Below, piece by piece: positions 1 to 7,987 of a DNA stretch of 64,000 nt. Origin of the DNA: Anaerolinea sp. (GTDB lineage: Bacteria > Chloroflexota > Anaerolineae > Anaerolineales > Anaerolineaceae); the NCBI GenBank assembly GCA_020725865.1, contig DYEC01000012.1:1-64000 (forward strand), read 5' to 3'. Below the pieces are notes generated by a model that did not search any database, was not told where the DNA came from, and saw only the letters and a program-made list of their open reading frames with translations. Made by a program: the position numbers and the translations under genes. Positions within the stretch are counted from its first letter, which is position 1. Each line of letters opens with the position of its first letter.

Positions 1-56
1 GGGAGCGTGTCTCAATGGCATTGAGAAGGTCGAGGGTTCGAATCCCTCTGGGTCCA
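1..56 (+). tRNA. tRNA, 3' part only (class II, probably tRNA-Leu)
   Basis: The window opens inside a tRNA. Visible are a long variable arm (TCTCAAT/ATTGAGA stem around GGC), a T arm (GAGGG, loop TTCGAAT, CCCTC at 32-48) and the 3' acceptor strand TGGGTCC followed by discriminator A at 56. The long variable arm makes it class II (Leu or Ser). Discriminator A favours Leu because bacterial tRNA-Ser normally has G there. The anticodon lies outside the window. CCA is not fully encoded (CC then T). Confidence 0.8.
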
Positions 57-92
57 CCTTGGTAACAAAGCGGCGTTTTTATAAGCGTCCGC

Positions 93-121
93 TTGTCATT
101 TACAAAAAATAATACTATAGC
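93..121 (+). promoter_or_regulatory. sigma70-type promoter for the leuS T-box transcript
   Basis: TTGTCA at 93-98 and TATAGC at 116-121 are separated by 17 bp. The predicted transcription start, near 128, falls just before the first T-box stem, which supports the assignment. The match is partial (5/6 and 4/6), so this is a prediction. Confidence 0.55.
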
Positions 122-127
122 AGGAGT

Positions 128-364
128 AGTAGACCATCTACCAGCGAGTCGGGGCGGAGAGGTGTGAGCCCGGCAATGTGCCCGTAGAGCACTGGGGTTG
201 AACTCGCCTGCTGCCTGTCAGGCAGGTAGTGATGGTGAAAGCAACGATCTTAGCCGTCACCGGGTTTCGCCCGTTATTGCGAGCTAAAGCGGCCTGGACT
301 ATTCAGGCAAGCAGGGTGGTACCGCGGAGAAGTTCCTTCGTCCCTGACCGGACGGAGGTTTTTT
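128..364 (+). promoter_or_regulatory. T-box leader, leucine-specific (CTC specifier), upstream of leuS
   Basis: The hallmark T-box sequence AGGGTGGTACCGCG lies at 313-326. It is followed by a terminator hairpin CCTTCGTCC/GGACGGAGG (335-358) with a T run to 364. Stem I closes with CAGCG (142-146) against TGCTG (209-213), and the 3' side reads GAA-CTC-G at 200-206. That is the canonical place for a specifier triplet followed by a purine, and CTC is a leucine codon. Uncharged tRNA-Leu should pair with CTC and with the TGGT bulge, stabilise the antiterminator and let transcription reach leuS. The element type is certain; the exact stem I fold is inferred by eye. Confidence 0.93.
335..364 (+). terminator. 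T-box terminator hairpin
   Basis: A nine-pair stem CCTTCGTCC/GGACGGAGG (one G-T pair) is followed by TTTTTT. Its 5' arm overlaps the sequence after the T-box motif, so it cannot coexist with the antiterminator. It is the off state of the leucine T-box. Confidence 0.85.
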
Positions 365-380
365 GTTATAAGGAGGCTTG

Positions 381-2840
381 ATGTCAAAGAATATTATTCC
401 TGTCTATAATCCATCGGAGATTGAACCTAAATGGCAAAAACGTTGGGAGAAAGACGGTTTATATCATTCAGACATTGATGAAACAAAACCTAAGCATTAT
501 GCCCTGACAATGCTCCCTTATCCCTCGGGAGACTTGCACATTGGCCACTGGTACGCCATGACGCCCTCAGACGCACGGGCGCGTTTTATGCGTATGCGGG
601 GATACAATGTTCTTTTTCCGATGGGATTTGATGCCTTTGGCTTGCCGGCTGAAAATGCGGCGATCAAACACAATATTCACCCAAAGGTTTGGACGTATCG
701 CAATATTGAGCGTATGCGGCAGCAGTTAAGAAGTATGGGGGCGATGTTTGATTGGCGCCGTGAGGCAATCTCATCTGATCCGGAATATTATCGCTGGACG
801 CAATGGTTCTTTATCAAGTTATTTAAGCACGATCTGGCATACCGTAAAAAGTCGCCGGTGGATTGGTGCCCGACCTGTAACACTACGTTGGCTCGCGAGC
901 AAGTATGGGGTGAAGACCGCCACTGCGAACGTTGTGGCACTCCGGTGATTAAAAGAGACTTGGAGCAGTGGTTTTTCCGGACAACACGCTATGCAGAAGA
1001 ATTGCTGTGTTATGAAACGATTGATTGGCCGGAGCGGGTGCGTGTTTCACAGACAAACTGGATTGGAAGATCAGAAGGCGCAACGGTATTTTTCCATACC
1101 GAACATGGGGATGAATTAGAAATCTTTACGACACGTCCGGATACGCTTTGGGGAGCTACATTCATGGTGTTGGCACCTGAACACCCGCTGGTCAGTAAGC
1201 TAACGACCCCTGAACAAAGAAAAGCAGTTGAAGCTTACATTGAGCAAGCAGTACGACAAACTGATGTTCAGAGAGAAGCAACAGATAAGGAAAAAACGGG
1301 TGTGTTCACCGGCGGTTATGCGATTAACCCAGTTAACGATGAACGTATTCCTGTCTGGATTGCCGATTATGTACTGATGACCTACGGTACTGGGGCAATT
1401 ATGGCGGTGCCAGCACACGACCAGAGGGATTTTGAATTTGCCCGCAAGTTCGGTTTGGAAGTGCGCCCTGTTATACAACCGGTTGATATGCCAGAGTTGC
1501 GCGGCGATGAAATGACGAAGGCGGTGCCTGAGTATGGCATGATGATTAACTCGGGTTCTTTGACAGGAACGCCGGGGAATCAAGCTTTTGAAAAAACGAT
1601 TGAGTTTCTGGAAAGCAAGAAAATCGGTCATCGTTCAGTCAATTATCGCCTGCGCGATTGGCTGATTTCCCGCCAGCGTTACTGGGGAGCGCCAATCCCG
1701 ATTGTTTACTGCCAGCAATGCGGTGCAGTTCCAGTCCCCGAAGAACAACTTCCGGTGTTATTACCCGATGATGTTGAGTGGAGACCAACCGGTGAGAGTC
1801 CGCTGAAATTGCATCCAACCTGGCGGTTTACAACCTGTCCGCAATGTAATGGACCAGCAGAGCGCGAAACCGATACGATGGATACTTTTATGTGTTCGTC
1901 CTGGTATCACCTGCGTTACCTGAGCCCCAAATACGATCGGGGACCATTTGACCCGCGTGAGTATGATTACTGGATGCCGGTAGATACTTACACCGGTGGG
2001 ATTGAACATGCCAACATGCACCTGATTTATACACGTTTCTTCCATAAGGCATGTCGGGATATGGGCATTACCAAAGGCCCGGAGCCTATGCTCCAATTGC
2101 GCAATCAGGGCATTGTGCTGGGCGAGGACTCAGAAAAGATGTCCAAGAGTCGAGGGAATGTTGTTTCTCCGGATGATTTAGTACAGGCTTATGGGGCTGA
2201 TACTGTTCGGGCTTATTTGATGTTTTTCGCGCGCTGGGAGTTGGGTGGTCCCTGGAATAGTTCTGGAATCGAAGGTACCAGCCGGTGGTTGCGTCGTGTC
2301 TGGACAATTTTTCTGGAAGAACCAGAAGTGCAGGGCAAGGCAACTTCTGATGTTTTGCGCAACCTGCGGCGTAAAGTGCATCAAACCCTGCGCTCAGTGA
2401 CGAGAGATTTTGAAAAGTTTGAATTCAACACCATTGTATCTGCATTAATGGAGCTGTTGAACGAGGTGAGCAAAGCCAAGCAGGCAGGCGCATGGGGAAC
2501 GACCGAATGGAATGAAGCAACCGATATTTATCTGCGAATGTTGGCGCCAGTTGCACCCCATATTAGCGAAGAGATATGGCATCAGTTGGGCAAACCGTAT
2601 TCAATTCATACGCAATCTTGGCCAGAATTTGATGCAGAAGCTGCCCGAGAGGAGGAGGTAGTTTTGGTAGTTCAGGTCAACGGCAAATTGCGCGATCGGA
2701 TTACAGTGCCAGCCAATATCAGCGAGGAGGATGCGAAAAAGATCGCACTTGCCAGTGAAAATGTCAGGCGCTTTATGGAAGATAAACAACCCAGGCAAGT
2801 CATTGTTGTTCCGAAGAAACTGGTGAATATTGTATTGTAG
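381..2840 (+). CDS. leuS: Leucyl-tRNA synthetase
   Basis: Class I aminoacyl-tRNA synthetase that charges tRNA-Leu in the cytoplasm (819 aa, normal for bacterial LeuRS). The HIGH signature is at residues 53-56 and KMSKS at 586-590. Between them are two zinc-knuckle-like Cys pairs (CPTC, CERC), the CP1 editing insertion with its TTRPDTLWGAT and AVPAHDQRD segments, and a second Cys pair cluster. The C-terminal region has the anticodon-binding helical domain and a final VNGKLRD segment. The ATG at 381 is chosen because AGGAGG (371-376) sits 4 nt upstream. An in-frame TTG at 378 is too close to that site. Expression should be induced by leucine starvation through the T-box. Confidence 0.98.
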   Translation: MSKNIIPVYNPSEIEPKWQKRWEKDGLYHSDIDETKPKHYALTMLPYPSGDLHIGHWYAMTPSDARARFMRMRGYNVLFPMGFDAFGLPAENAAIKHNIHPKVWTYRNIERMRQQLRSMGAMFDWRREAISSDPEYYRWTQWFFIKLFKHDLAYRKKSPVDWCPTCNTTLAREQVWGEDRHCERCGTPVIKRDLEQWFFRTTRYAEELLCYETIDWPERVRVSQTNWIGRSEGATVFFHTEHGDELEIFTTRPDTLWGATFMVLAPEHPLVSKLTTPEQRKAVEAYIEQAVRQTDVQREATDKEKTGVFTGGYAINPVNDERIPVWIADYVLMTYGTGAIMAVPAHDQRDFEFARKFGLEVRPVIQPVDMPELRGDEMTKAVPEYGMMINSGSLTGTPGNQAFEKTIEFLESKKIGHRSVNYRLRDWLISRQRYWGAPIPIVYCQQCGAVPVPEEQLPVLLPDDVEWRPTGESPLKLHPTWRFTTCPQCNGPAERETDTMDTFMCSSWYHLRYLSPKYDRGPFDPREYDYWMPVDTYTGGIEHANMHLIYTRFFHKACRDMGITKGPEPMLQLRNQGIVLGEDSEKMSKSRGNVVSPDDLVQAYGADTVRAYLMFFARWELGGPWNSSGIEGTSRWLRRVWTIFLEEPEVQGKATSDVLRNLRRKVHQTLRSVTRDFEKFEFNTIVSALMELLNEVSKAKQAGAWGTTEWNEATDIYLRMLAPVAPHISEEIWHQLGKPYSIHTQSWPEFDAEAAREEEVVLVVQVNGKLRDRITVPANISEEDAKKIALASENVRRFMEDKQPRQVIVVPKKLVNIVL

Positions 2841-2892
2841 AACTTCTTGTAAAGAATAATGCCGCTCTGCTTGATCGCTGGGCTGTTTTTTT

Positions 2893-3918
2893 TTACTCTT
2901 CTGAAAATAAACATGGATCAGGGTAGGGCTTGTCATTCCTTCTTCCGCACCAAGCTTTTTTATCCGTTAACAAGGTGCCTTGGAATTGTGTCTGGTCCTG
3001 TGAGAGTTTCCAGGTGAAGGCTTTCGTCACTCTCTGCCAGGGTTGTCCAATTTCGCCTTTAGCAATTTCTCCATCGTTTTCGAGCCAGCCGTTGAGCAGG
3101 ATGAGTTCCCCATAAGCATTATAGAAGAAACCCAAAAGGGTATCATTCTGCCGAAAAAGGGACAATGTAGTCTCAGCAACTCGATTCAAATATGGATCTT
3201 GAATTACCCAGACGCCATTCCAGCCCGTTGCTGTTGACGAATCTGATGCAACGACAGAGATTGCGACCCAAATATACGGATCAATCCTTTTTCCATTTTC
3301 TCGAACCATAGACCAGTAACTTACATAGTTGCCGGGCTGATCGGGTGCTCTGAAGAGCAGTGCCAGATCAACTGTCTCTCCCGGCTCAATTTTGAATAGC
3401 TTAGGGCTCCAGGAGCCGATCCGCGGCTGCGGAGTATTTGTTGTTGGCATGAAGTAAGGTTCTACAAGTGTGGGCGCGGATAGCGAATCTCCTCCATAAT
3501 AAGCCAGACTTACATCATCTTCCCAATTACATTCGCCACCATTCGTGATGCGCCAACTCTTTACGAAAATTTCTCCTGTCTTAAATATCGTGCCGTCCGG
3601 CACCGTCACATCTTCTACCAGTATTAATTTGTCGCAGGCGGAGATAGGGAGTAACTCAATATTCAATGCTGTGGGTGTTGGCAAAGGTGTTACTGCTGGT
3701 TTTGTGGAGGTGGGTGAAAAGCGAACGGGAGTGTTAGTTGCCAGGATGATTTCTGGGGTTATCGCACGGGGTGTAATTGGAGGGAGCGTTAGCATTTCTG
3801 ATGGCCATAACTGGTCGGTTGAACGAAAGTTTAATCCGCAAGCTGAAACAAGCAAAGAACCTGTGGCTATAAAACACAACAAGGAGAACTTAAGACGTAA
3901 GAGAATTTTTGGGGACAT
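2893..3918 (-). CDS. Lipoprotein with NBR1-type Ig-like domain
   Basis: A 341-aa secreted lipoprotein. The N-terminus has a basic start, a hydrophobic stretch and lipobox LVSAC with the lipidated Cys at residue 27. A Thr/Pro-rich linker (about 40-90) follows, then a beta-rich domain (about 105-215) containing WRITNGGECNW, the pattern of the Ig-like domain first seen in NBR1. A C-terminal beta domain of unknown function follows. The open frame continues upstream to 4356, but the signal peptide fixes the start at ATG 3918. It is transcribed away from the GNAT gene, and its stop lies within a T-rich stretch close behind leuS. The function is unknown; such proteins in Chloroflexota are surface-exposed. 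Confidence 0.85.
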   Translation of the reverse strand: MSPKILLRLKFSLLCFIATGSLLVSACGLNFRSTDQLWPSEMLTLPPITPRAITPEIILATNTPVRFSPTSTKPAVTPLPTPTALNIELLPISACDKLILVEDVTVPDGTIFKTGEIFVKSWRITNGGECNWEDDVSLAYYGGDSLSAPTLVEPYFMPTTNTPQPRIGSWSPKLFKIEPGETVDLALLFRAPDQPGNYVSYWSMVRENGKRIDPYIWVAISVVASDSSTATGWNGVWVIQDPYLNRVAETTLSLFRQNDTLLGFFYNAYGELILLNGWLENDGEIAKGEIGQPWQRVTKAFTWKLSQDQTQFQGTLLTDKKAWCGRRNDKPYPDPCLFSEE

Positions 3919-4004
3919 ATGAGGTGTTTTTTGCAACAGATGTGTTAGACTGGTTATCAAATTGATAAAATTGTACTTCAAACTGAGGAATGAGGTGTTT
4001 TTCC

Positions 4005-4424
4005 ATGACCCCCAAAATTCGCCTGATGACCATTGAAGATTATTCGTCTGTCTTAAAGCTCTGGCAACAATTGCCGGGAATTGGTTTGAGTTCTGCTGAT
4101 TCCAAAGAAGCGATTGCGCAATTTCTCGATTACAACCCAGCAACTTGTTTCGTCCTAGAAGAGGATCAACAAATTGTTGGAACGGTTTTGGGTGGCTTTG
4201 ATGGACGGAGAGGGTATATTTATCACATGGCGGTAGCAGTGTCTCATCGCCGACAAGGCTGGGGAAAGAAGTTAATTGAAATTTGCATGAGTAAGTTAAA
4301 GCAACGGGGAGCAGAAAAGAGCCATCTATTTGTCTATGCAGAAAACCTGCCTGCACGTAAGTTTTGGGAACGATGCGGTTGGATTCAGCGAGACGAATTG
4401 ATTATCATGTCAAAGGATAACTAA
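4005..4424 (+). CDS. GNAT-family N-acetyltransferase
   Basis: A 139-aa single-domain acetyltransferase. The acetyl-CoA pyrophosphate loop is seen as RRQGWGKKL, preceded by the beta4 segment YIYHMAVAV and followed by the typical C-terminal ENLPARKFWERCGW. The substrate cannot be told; a RimI-like or small-molecule acetyltransferase is possible. ATG 4005 is preferred over the in-frame ATG at 3990 because GAGGTG (3992-3997) lies 7 nt before it. The stop is 6 nt before cydD, so the gene may be cotranscribed with cydDC. Confidence 0.9.
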   Translation: MTPKIRLMTIEDYSSVLKLWQQLPGIGLSSADSKEAIAQFLDYNPATCFVLEEDQQIVGTVLGGFDGRRGYIYHMAVAVSHRRQGWGKKLIEICMSKLKQRGAEKSHLFVYAENLPARKFWERCGWIQRDELIIMSKDN

Positions 4425-4430
4425 CCTTCC

Positions 4431-6167
4431 ATGTTTTTGAACTCGCGTTTACTCGACCTGTTGAGAAAATCACAATCTGTGTTTGTTGGGGCAATTATTA
4501 GTGGCCTTATAGGTGGTTTACTTACCATTCTTCAGGCTCGCTTGTTGAGCATTCTGATTGGTGATGTGTTCCTCAAAAATGCAAAGCTGTATGACCTGAC
4601 AGGCTTATTCATCGCACTTCTGGTCATAATCCTGGTAAGGTCTGGGCTTGTCTGGTTGATGGATGTTTTTACTGGTAGAGTTGCCACTGATGTAAAGCAC
4701 AGGGTGCGCGAGGAGTTAATTCAAAAAATCTGGTCGCTTGGACCGGCTTACGCATGGGGGGAAAGTAGTGCAGAGCTGACTACTACGGTTACAGAGGGAG
4801 TGGAGGCACTTGATGCTTACTTTCGTCAATATCTTCCGCAGCTCGTTTTTGCAGTTGCAATTCCGCTGACAATTCTTTTGATCGTTTTTCCGCTTGACTG
4901 GCTGACCGGAATCGTTTTTCTGGTTACTGCCCCACTGATACCAGTGTTTATGCGGCTGATTGGGAGTATTTCGGAGGCACTGACGCGCAGACAATGGGAT
5001 GCTTTGCGCCGAATGAGTGTTTTTTTTCTGGATTCGATTCAGGGCATCATGACTCTCAAGACGCTGCGGCAAAGCAGACAACAGGTGCAGCGGATTCGGG
5101 ATGTCAGTGAAAAGTATCGGGCAACCACATTCTCCGTCCTTAAAGTTACGTTTCTTTCTGCGCTGATATTAGAATGGGTTGGGACGATCAGTATTGCGGT
5201 TGTTGCGGTTGAAATCGGCTTGCGACTTTTATATGGACGGATGGTCTTTGAGGATGCGTTTTTTATTCTCCTAATTGCGCCAGAATTTTATTTACCCTTG
5301 AGATTACTTGGACAGCGGTTTCATGCCGGAATTGGTGGCTTTTCAACTGCAAAACGGATATTTTTGGTGATGGATCAACCGGTTACCAACTCCGTTTGTC
5401 AATCAAGCAACACGGATTTTGGTATTCCTTCTGAATTTAATTTACGCTTTGATCATGTTTCCTATCGTTATCCTTCCAGAGTTGAGGATGCAGTAAAGGA
5501 TATATCGCTGGAATTTAAATCTGGACAGATTTGTGCTGTCGTAGGCACAAGCGGCGCAGGAAAAAGCACACTGGCAAACCTGCTTTTACGTTTCTGTGAT
5601 CCATATGGGGGAAAGATTTTCTTGAATGATCTGGCAATCAACGAAATTCCGCTGGAGGTTTGGCGTTCATGGGTTGCATGGGTGCCGCAGCAGCCATATT
5701 TGTTCCAGGGGACGATCGCTAGCAATATTTGTCTGGGGTGTAAAAGTGTGTCGGAGGAAGATTTGATTCGTGCTACTAATCTAGCAGGTTTGGGCGGATG
5801 GATAGCTGGATTGCCTGCTGGTTATCAAACCTTGATTGGTGAGCGTGGGATTGGACTAAGCCGTGGACAAGCTCAATGCGTTTCTCTTGCCCGTGCGTTC
5901 CTTAAAAATTCCCCGCTTCTTGTGATGGATGAACCAACAGCCTCTCTTGATCCAGAATTAGATTTGCTTTTAGAGAAAGCTGTACTGGAGCTTTGTTGTC
6001 AGAAAACAGTGTTTCTCATTGCGCATCGTCTGGAAACCATCACAAATGCAAATATTATTTATGTGATGGAAAAAGGAAAGGTTGTGGATTCTGGAACTCA
6101 TTACGAGCTTGCACGAACCAGCATATCGTATATGCGCCTTTTGGAAAGCTATGGAGTAGTGATATGA
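4431..6167 (+). CDS. cydD: Thiol reductant ABC exporter, CydD subunit
   Basis: A 578-aa half-transporter: six-helix membrane domain (about 1-320) followed by an ATPase domain. Walker A reads GTSGAGKST, the signature is LSRGQ (LSGGQ in most ABC proteins; CydD proteins are often non-canonical here), and Walker B is LLVMDEPTASLD. CydDC heterodimers export glutathione and cysteine to the periplasm and are needed to assemble cytochrome bd. The gene overlaps cydC by 4 bp (ATGA), and cytochrome bd genes lie 5 kb downstream. There is no strong ribosome-binding site at 4431, which suggests translational coupling to the GNAT gene. Confidence 0.9.
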   Translation: MFLNSRLLDLLRKSQSVFVGAIISGLIGGLLTILQARLLSILIGDVFLKNAKLYDLTGLFIALLVIILVRSGLVWLMDVFTGRVATDVKHRVREELIQKIWSLGPAYAWGESSAELTTTVTEGVEALDAYFRQYLPQLVFAVAIPLTILLIVFPLDWLTGIVFLVTAPLIPVFMRLIGSISEALTRRQWDALRRMSVFFLDSIQGIMTLKTLRQSRQQVQRIRDVSEKYRATTFSVLKVTFLSALILEWVGTISIAVVAVEIGLRLLYGRMVFEDAFFILLIAPEFYLPLRLLGQRFHAGIGGFSTAKRIFLVMDQPVTNSVCQSSNTDFGIPSEFNLRFDHVSYRYPSRVEDAVKDISLEFKSGQICAVVGTSGAGKSTLANLLLRFCDPYGGKIFLNDLAINEIPLEVWRSWVAWVPQQPYLFQGTIASNICLGCKSVSEEDLIRATNLAGLGGWIAGLPAGYQTLIGERGIGLSRGQAQCVSLARAFLKNSPLLVMDEPTASLDPELDLLLEKAVLELCCQKTVFLIAHRLETITNANIIYVMEKGKVVDSGTHYELARTSISYMRLLESYGVVI

Positions 6168-7894
6168 GGATTGTTTATCGCTTGCTTGCTTTCCTGTATG
6201 GTTTTTGGGGGTTGATGCTCTTATCCGTTTTGCTGGGTGTGGCGACAACAGGCAGTGCAATAGGATTACTGGGTACATCCGCCTATCTGATTGCTCAGGC
6301 GGCTTTGCAACCTTCCATCGCTGTTCTACAGGTGGCAATCGTGGGTGTAAGGTTTTTTGGTATTACGCGCGGGGCTTTTCGCTATTTGGAGCGTCTGGTA
6401 TCTCACAATGTCAATTTTCGATTGTTGTCGCAATTGCGAGTTTTCGTTTATCAAGGTTTGGAGCGTCTTGCACCTGCAGGCATGCCGTCATCTCATTCTG
6501 GTGATTTACTGAGCAAACTGGTAGCTGATATTGAAACGTTGGAAAATTTTTACCTACGGGCGGTTGCTCCACCTCTGGTTGCAATAATTGCTTCAATAGG
6601 CGTTTGTATTTTTGTTGGGTTGTATGATGCGGCTTTTGGGTTTGTTGTTGGCGGCGGGCTTTTCATCAGTGGATTGGCAATTCCTTGGGTAGCGTATCAA
6701 ATCAGTTTACATGCAGGGCGCAAGTGGATACAAAGTCGGGCTGGGCTGTTTGTCAATTTGATCGAGGGCATTCAGGGGATGGGCGATTTGCTTGTTTTTG
6801 AAGGAAAAGATGCCCACATGAGTGCAACTTACCAACTTTCCCGTTTTATTCAAAAATCACAGATGCAGTTCACTGTTGCAACGGGCGCAGTTAATGCATT
6901 GAGCGTTTTGTTGCCCGGCTTGACGCTGCTTATAGTGATGATAGTTGCTATTCCAGCGGTGGAGAGCGGAGTCTTAAGCGGGGTCAGCCTGGCGGTATTG
7001 ACGCTGGTTGTGTTGGCTTCCTTCGAGGTGATCACTCCCTTGGGTTCTGCTGCGCAATTTCTTGAAAGCAGTCTTGAGGCAGGTGGGCGTGTTTTTTCGA
7101 TTGTGCAAGGACAGCCAGAGGATATAAATCCTGTGGTTCAGCTTACTTTGCCCTTGACTGCAGATATATCGGTTAGGGATTTGTCATTCCGATATTCGTC
7201 AGGAGGTGAATTCGCCCTGCGAGGTGTTAGCTTTGAACTTCCTGTGGGCAAAAGACTGGGAATTGTCGGTCCTAGTGGTGCAGGCAAAACAACTATTCTC
7301 AACCTGCTATTGCGTTTTTGGGACTATGAAGCGGGCTCTATATTGCTGGGCGGTCATGAATTGCGAGACTATGATTCTGAAGATGTACGACGTCTGATGG
7401 GTGTAATTTTGCAAGAAAATTATCTGTTTAATGGGACAGTGAGACAAAACCTTACCCTGGCAAAGCCAGAGACAACCGATGATGAACTGCTTTCCACACT
7501 TAATATGGTCGGGCTTGGGAGGTGGTTGAGTGCTTTACCTGCTGGTCTGGATACTTGGATTGGTGAGCGTGGAGCCCAGATGAGTGGGGGTGAACGTCAG
7601 CGGTTAGCACTTGCCCGGCTGATTCTTCTGGATGCTCCTATTTGGTTACTGGACGAACCTACCGAACATCTGGATATGGCTACCGCTCGTGACCTGACGA
7701 ACCAGTTGTTTGAAGTCTTAGGAAGGCGAAGTGTTATTTGGGTTACCCATCGCCTGCTTGGGCTAGAGGCTTTGGACGAAATTCTGGTATTGAAACAAGG
7801 TGAGGTCATCGAACGCGGAAACGATTCGGAATTGCGGGCTTTGAACGGATTGTACGCTCGGATGTGGCGCTTGCAACGCCGCATGTTGATTTAG
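6164..7894 (+). CDS. cydC: Thiol reductant ABC exporter, CydC subunit
   Basis: A 576-aa ABC half-transporter, partner of CydD. A membrane domain (about 1-310) precedes an ATPase with Walker A GPSGAGKTT, canonical signature MSGGERQR and Walker B IWLLDEPTEHLD. The open frame extends upstream to 5993, but ATG 6164 overlaps the cydD stop as ATGA and begins directly with the first hydrophobic helix, so it is the likely start. The paired asymmetric sites (non-canonical signature in CydD, canonical in CydC) fit a heterodimeric exporter. Confidence 0.9.
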   Translation: MRIVYRLLAFLYGFWGLMLLSVLLGVATTGSAIGLLGTSAYLIAQAALQPSIAVLQVAIVGVRFFGITRGAFRYLERLVSHNVNFRLLSQLRVFVYQGLERLAPAGMPSSHSGDLLSKLVADIETLENFYLRAVAPPLVAIIASIGVCIFVGLYDAAFGFVVGGGLFISGLAIPWVAYQISLHAGRKWIQSRAGLFVNLIEGIQGMGDLLVFEGKDAHMSATYQLSRFIQKSQMQFTVATGAVNALSVLLPGLTLLIVMIVAIPAVESGVLSGVSLAVLTLVVLASFEVITPLGSAAQFLESSLEAGGRVFSIVQGQPEDINPVVQLTLPLTADISVRDLSFRYSSGGEFALRGVSFELPVGKRLGIVGPSGAGKTTILNLLLRFWDYEAGSILLGGHELRDYDSEDVRRLMGVILQENYLFNGTVRQNLTLAKPETTDDELLSTLNMVGLGRWLSALPAGLDTWIGERGAQMSGGERQRLALARLILLDAPIWLLDEPTEHLDMATARDLTNQLFEVLGRRSVIWVTHRLLGLEALDEILVLKQGEVIERGNDSELRALNGLYARMWRLQRRMLI

Positions 7895-7987
7895 TGGGGA
7901 ACTATCTTCTTTTACATTACGTCTAATTTCTGAACAGGTTATTGCTTCGCCAAATTATCAGGAATTGCCAGTAAATTGGAGGCTGAC

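Noticed and set aside
2841-2895. T run after leuS as a rho-independent terminator
   Set aside because: The T run is clear, but the preceding sequence forms only a weak, broken stem.
3919-4356. N-terminal extension of the NBR1-domain lipoprotein frame
   Set aside because: It overlaps the GNAT gene on the other strand, and the lipoprotein signal peptide begins at ATG 3918.
6205-6504. Plus-strand frame inside cydC
   Set aside because: It is a shadow of cydC in another frame with no motif.
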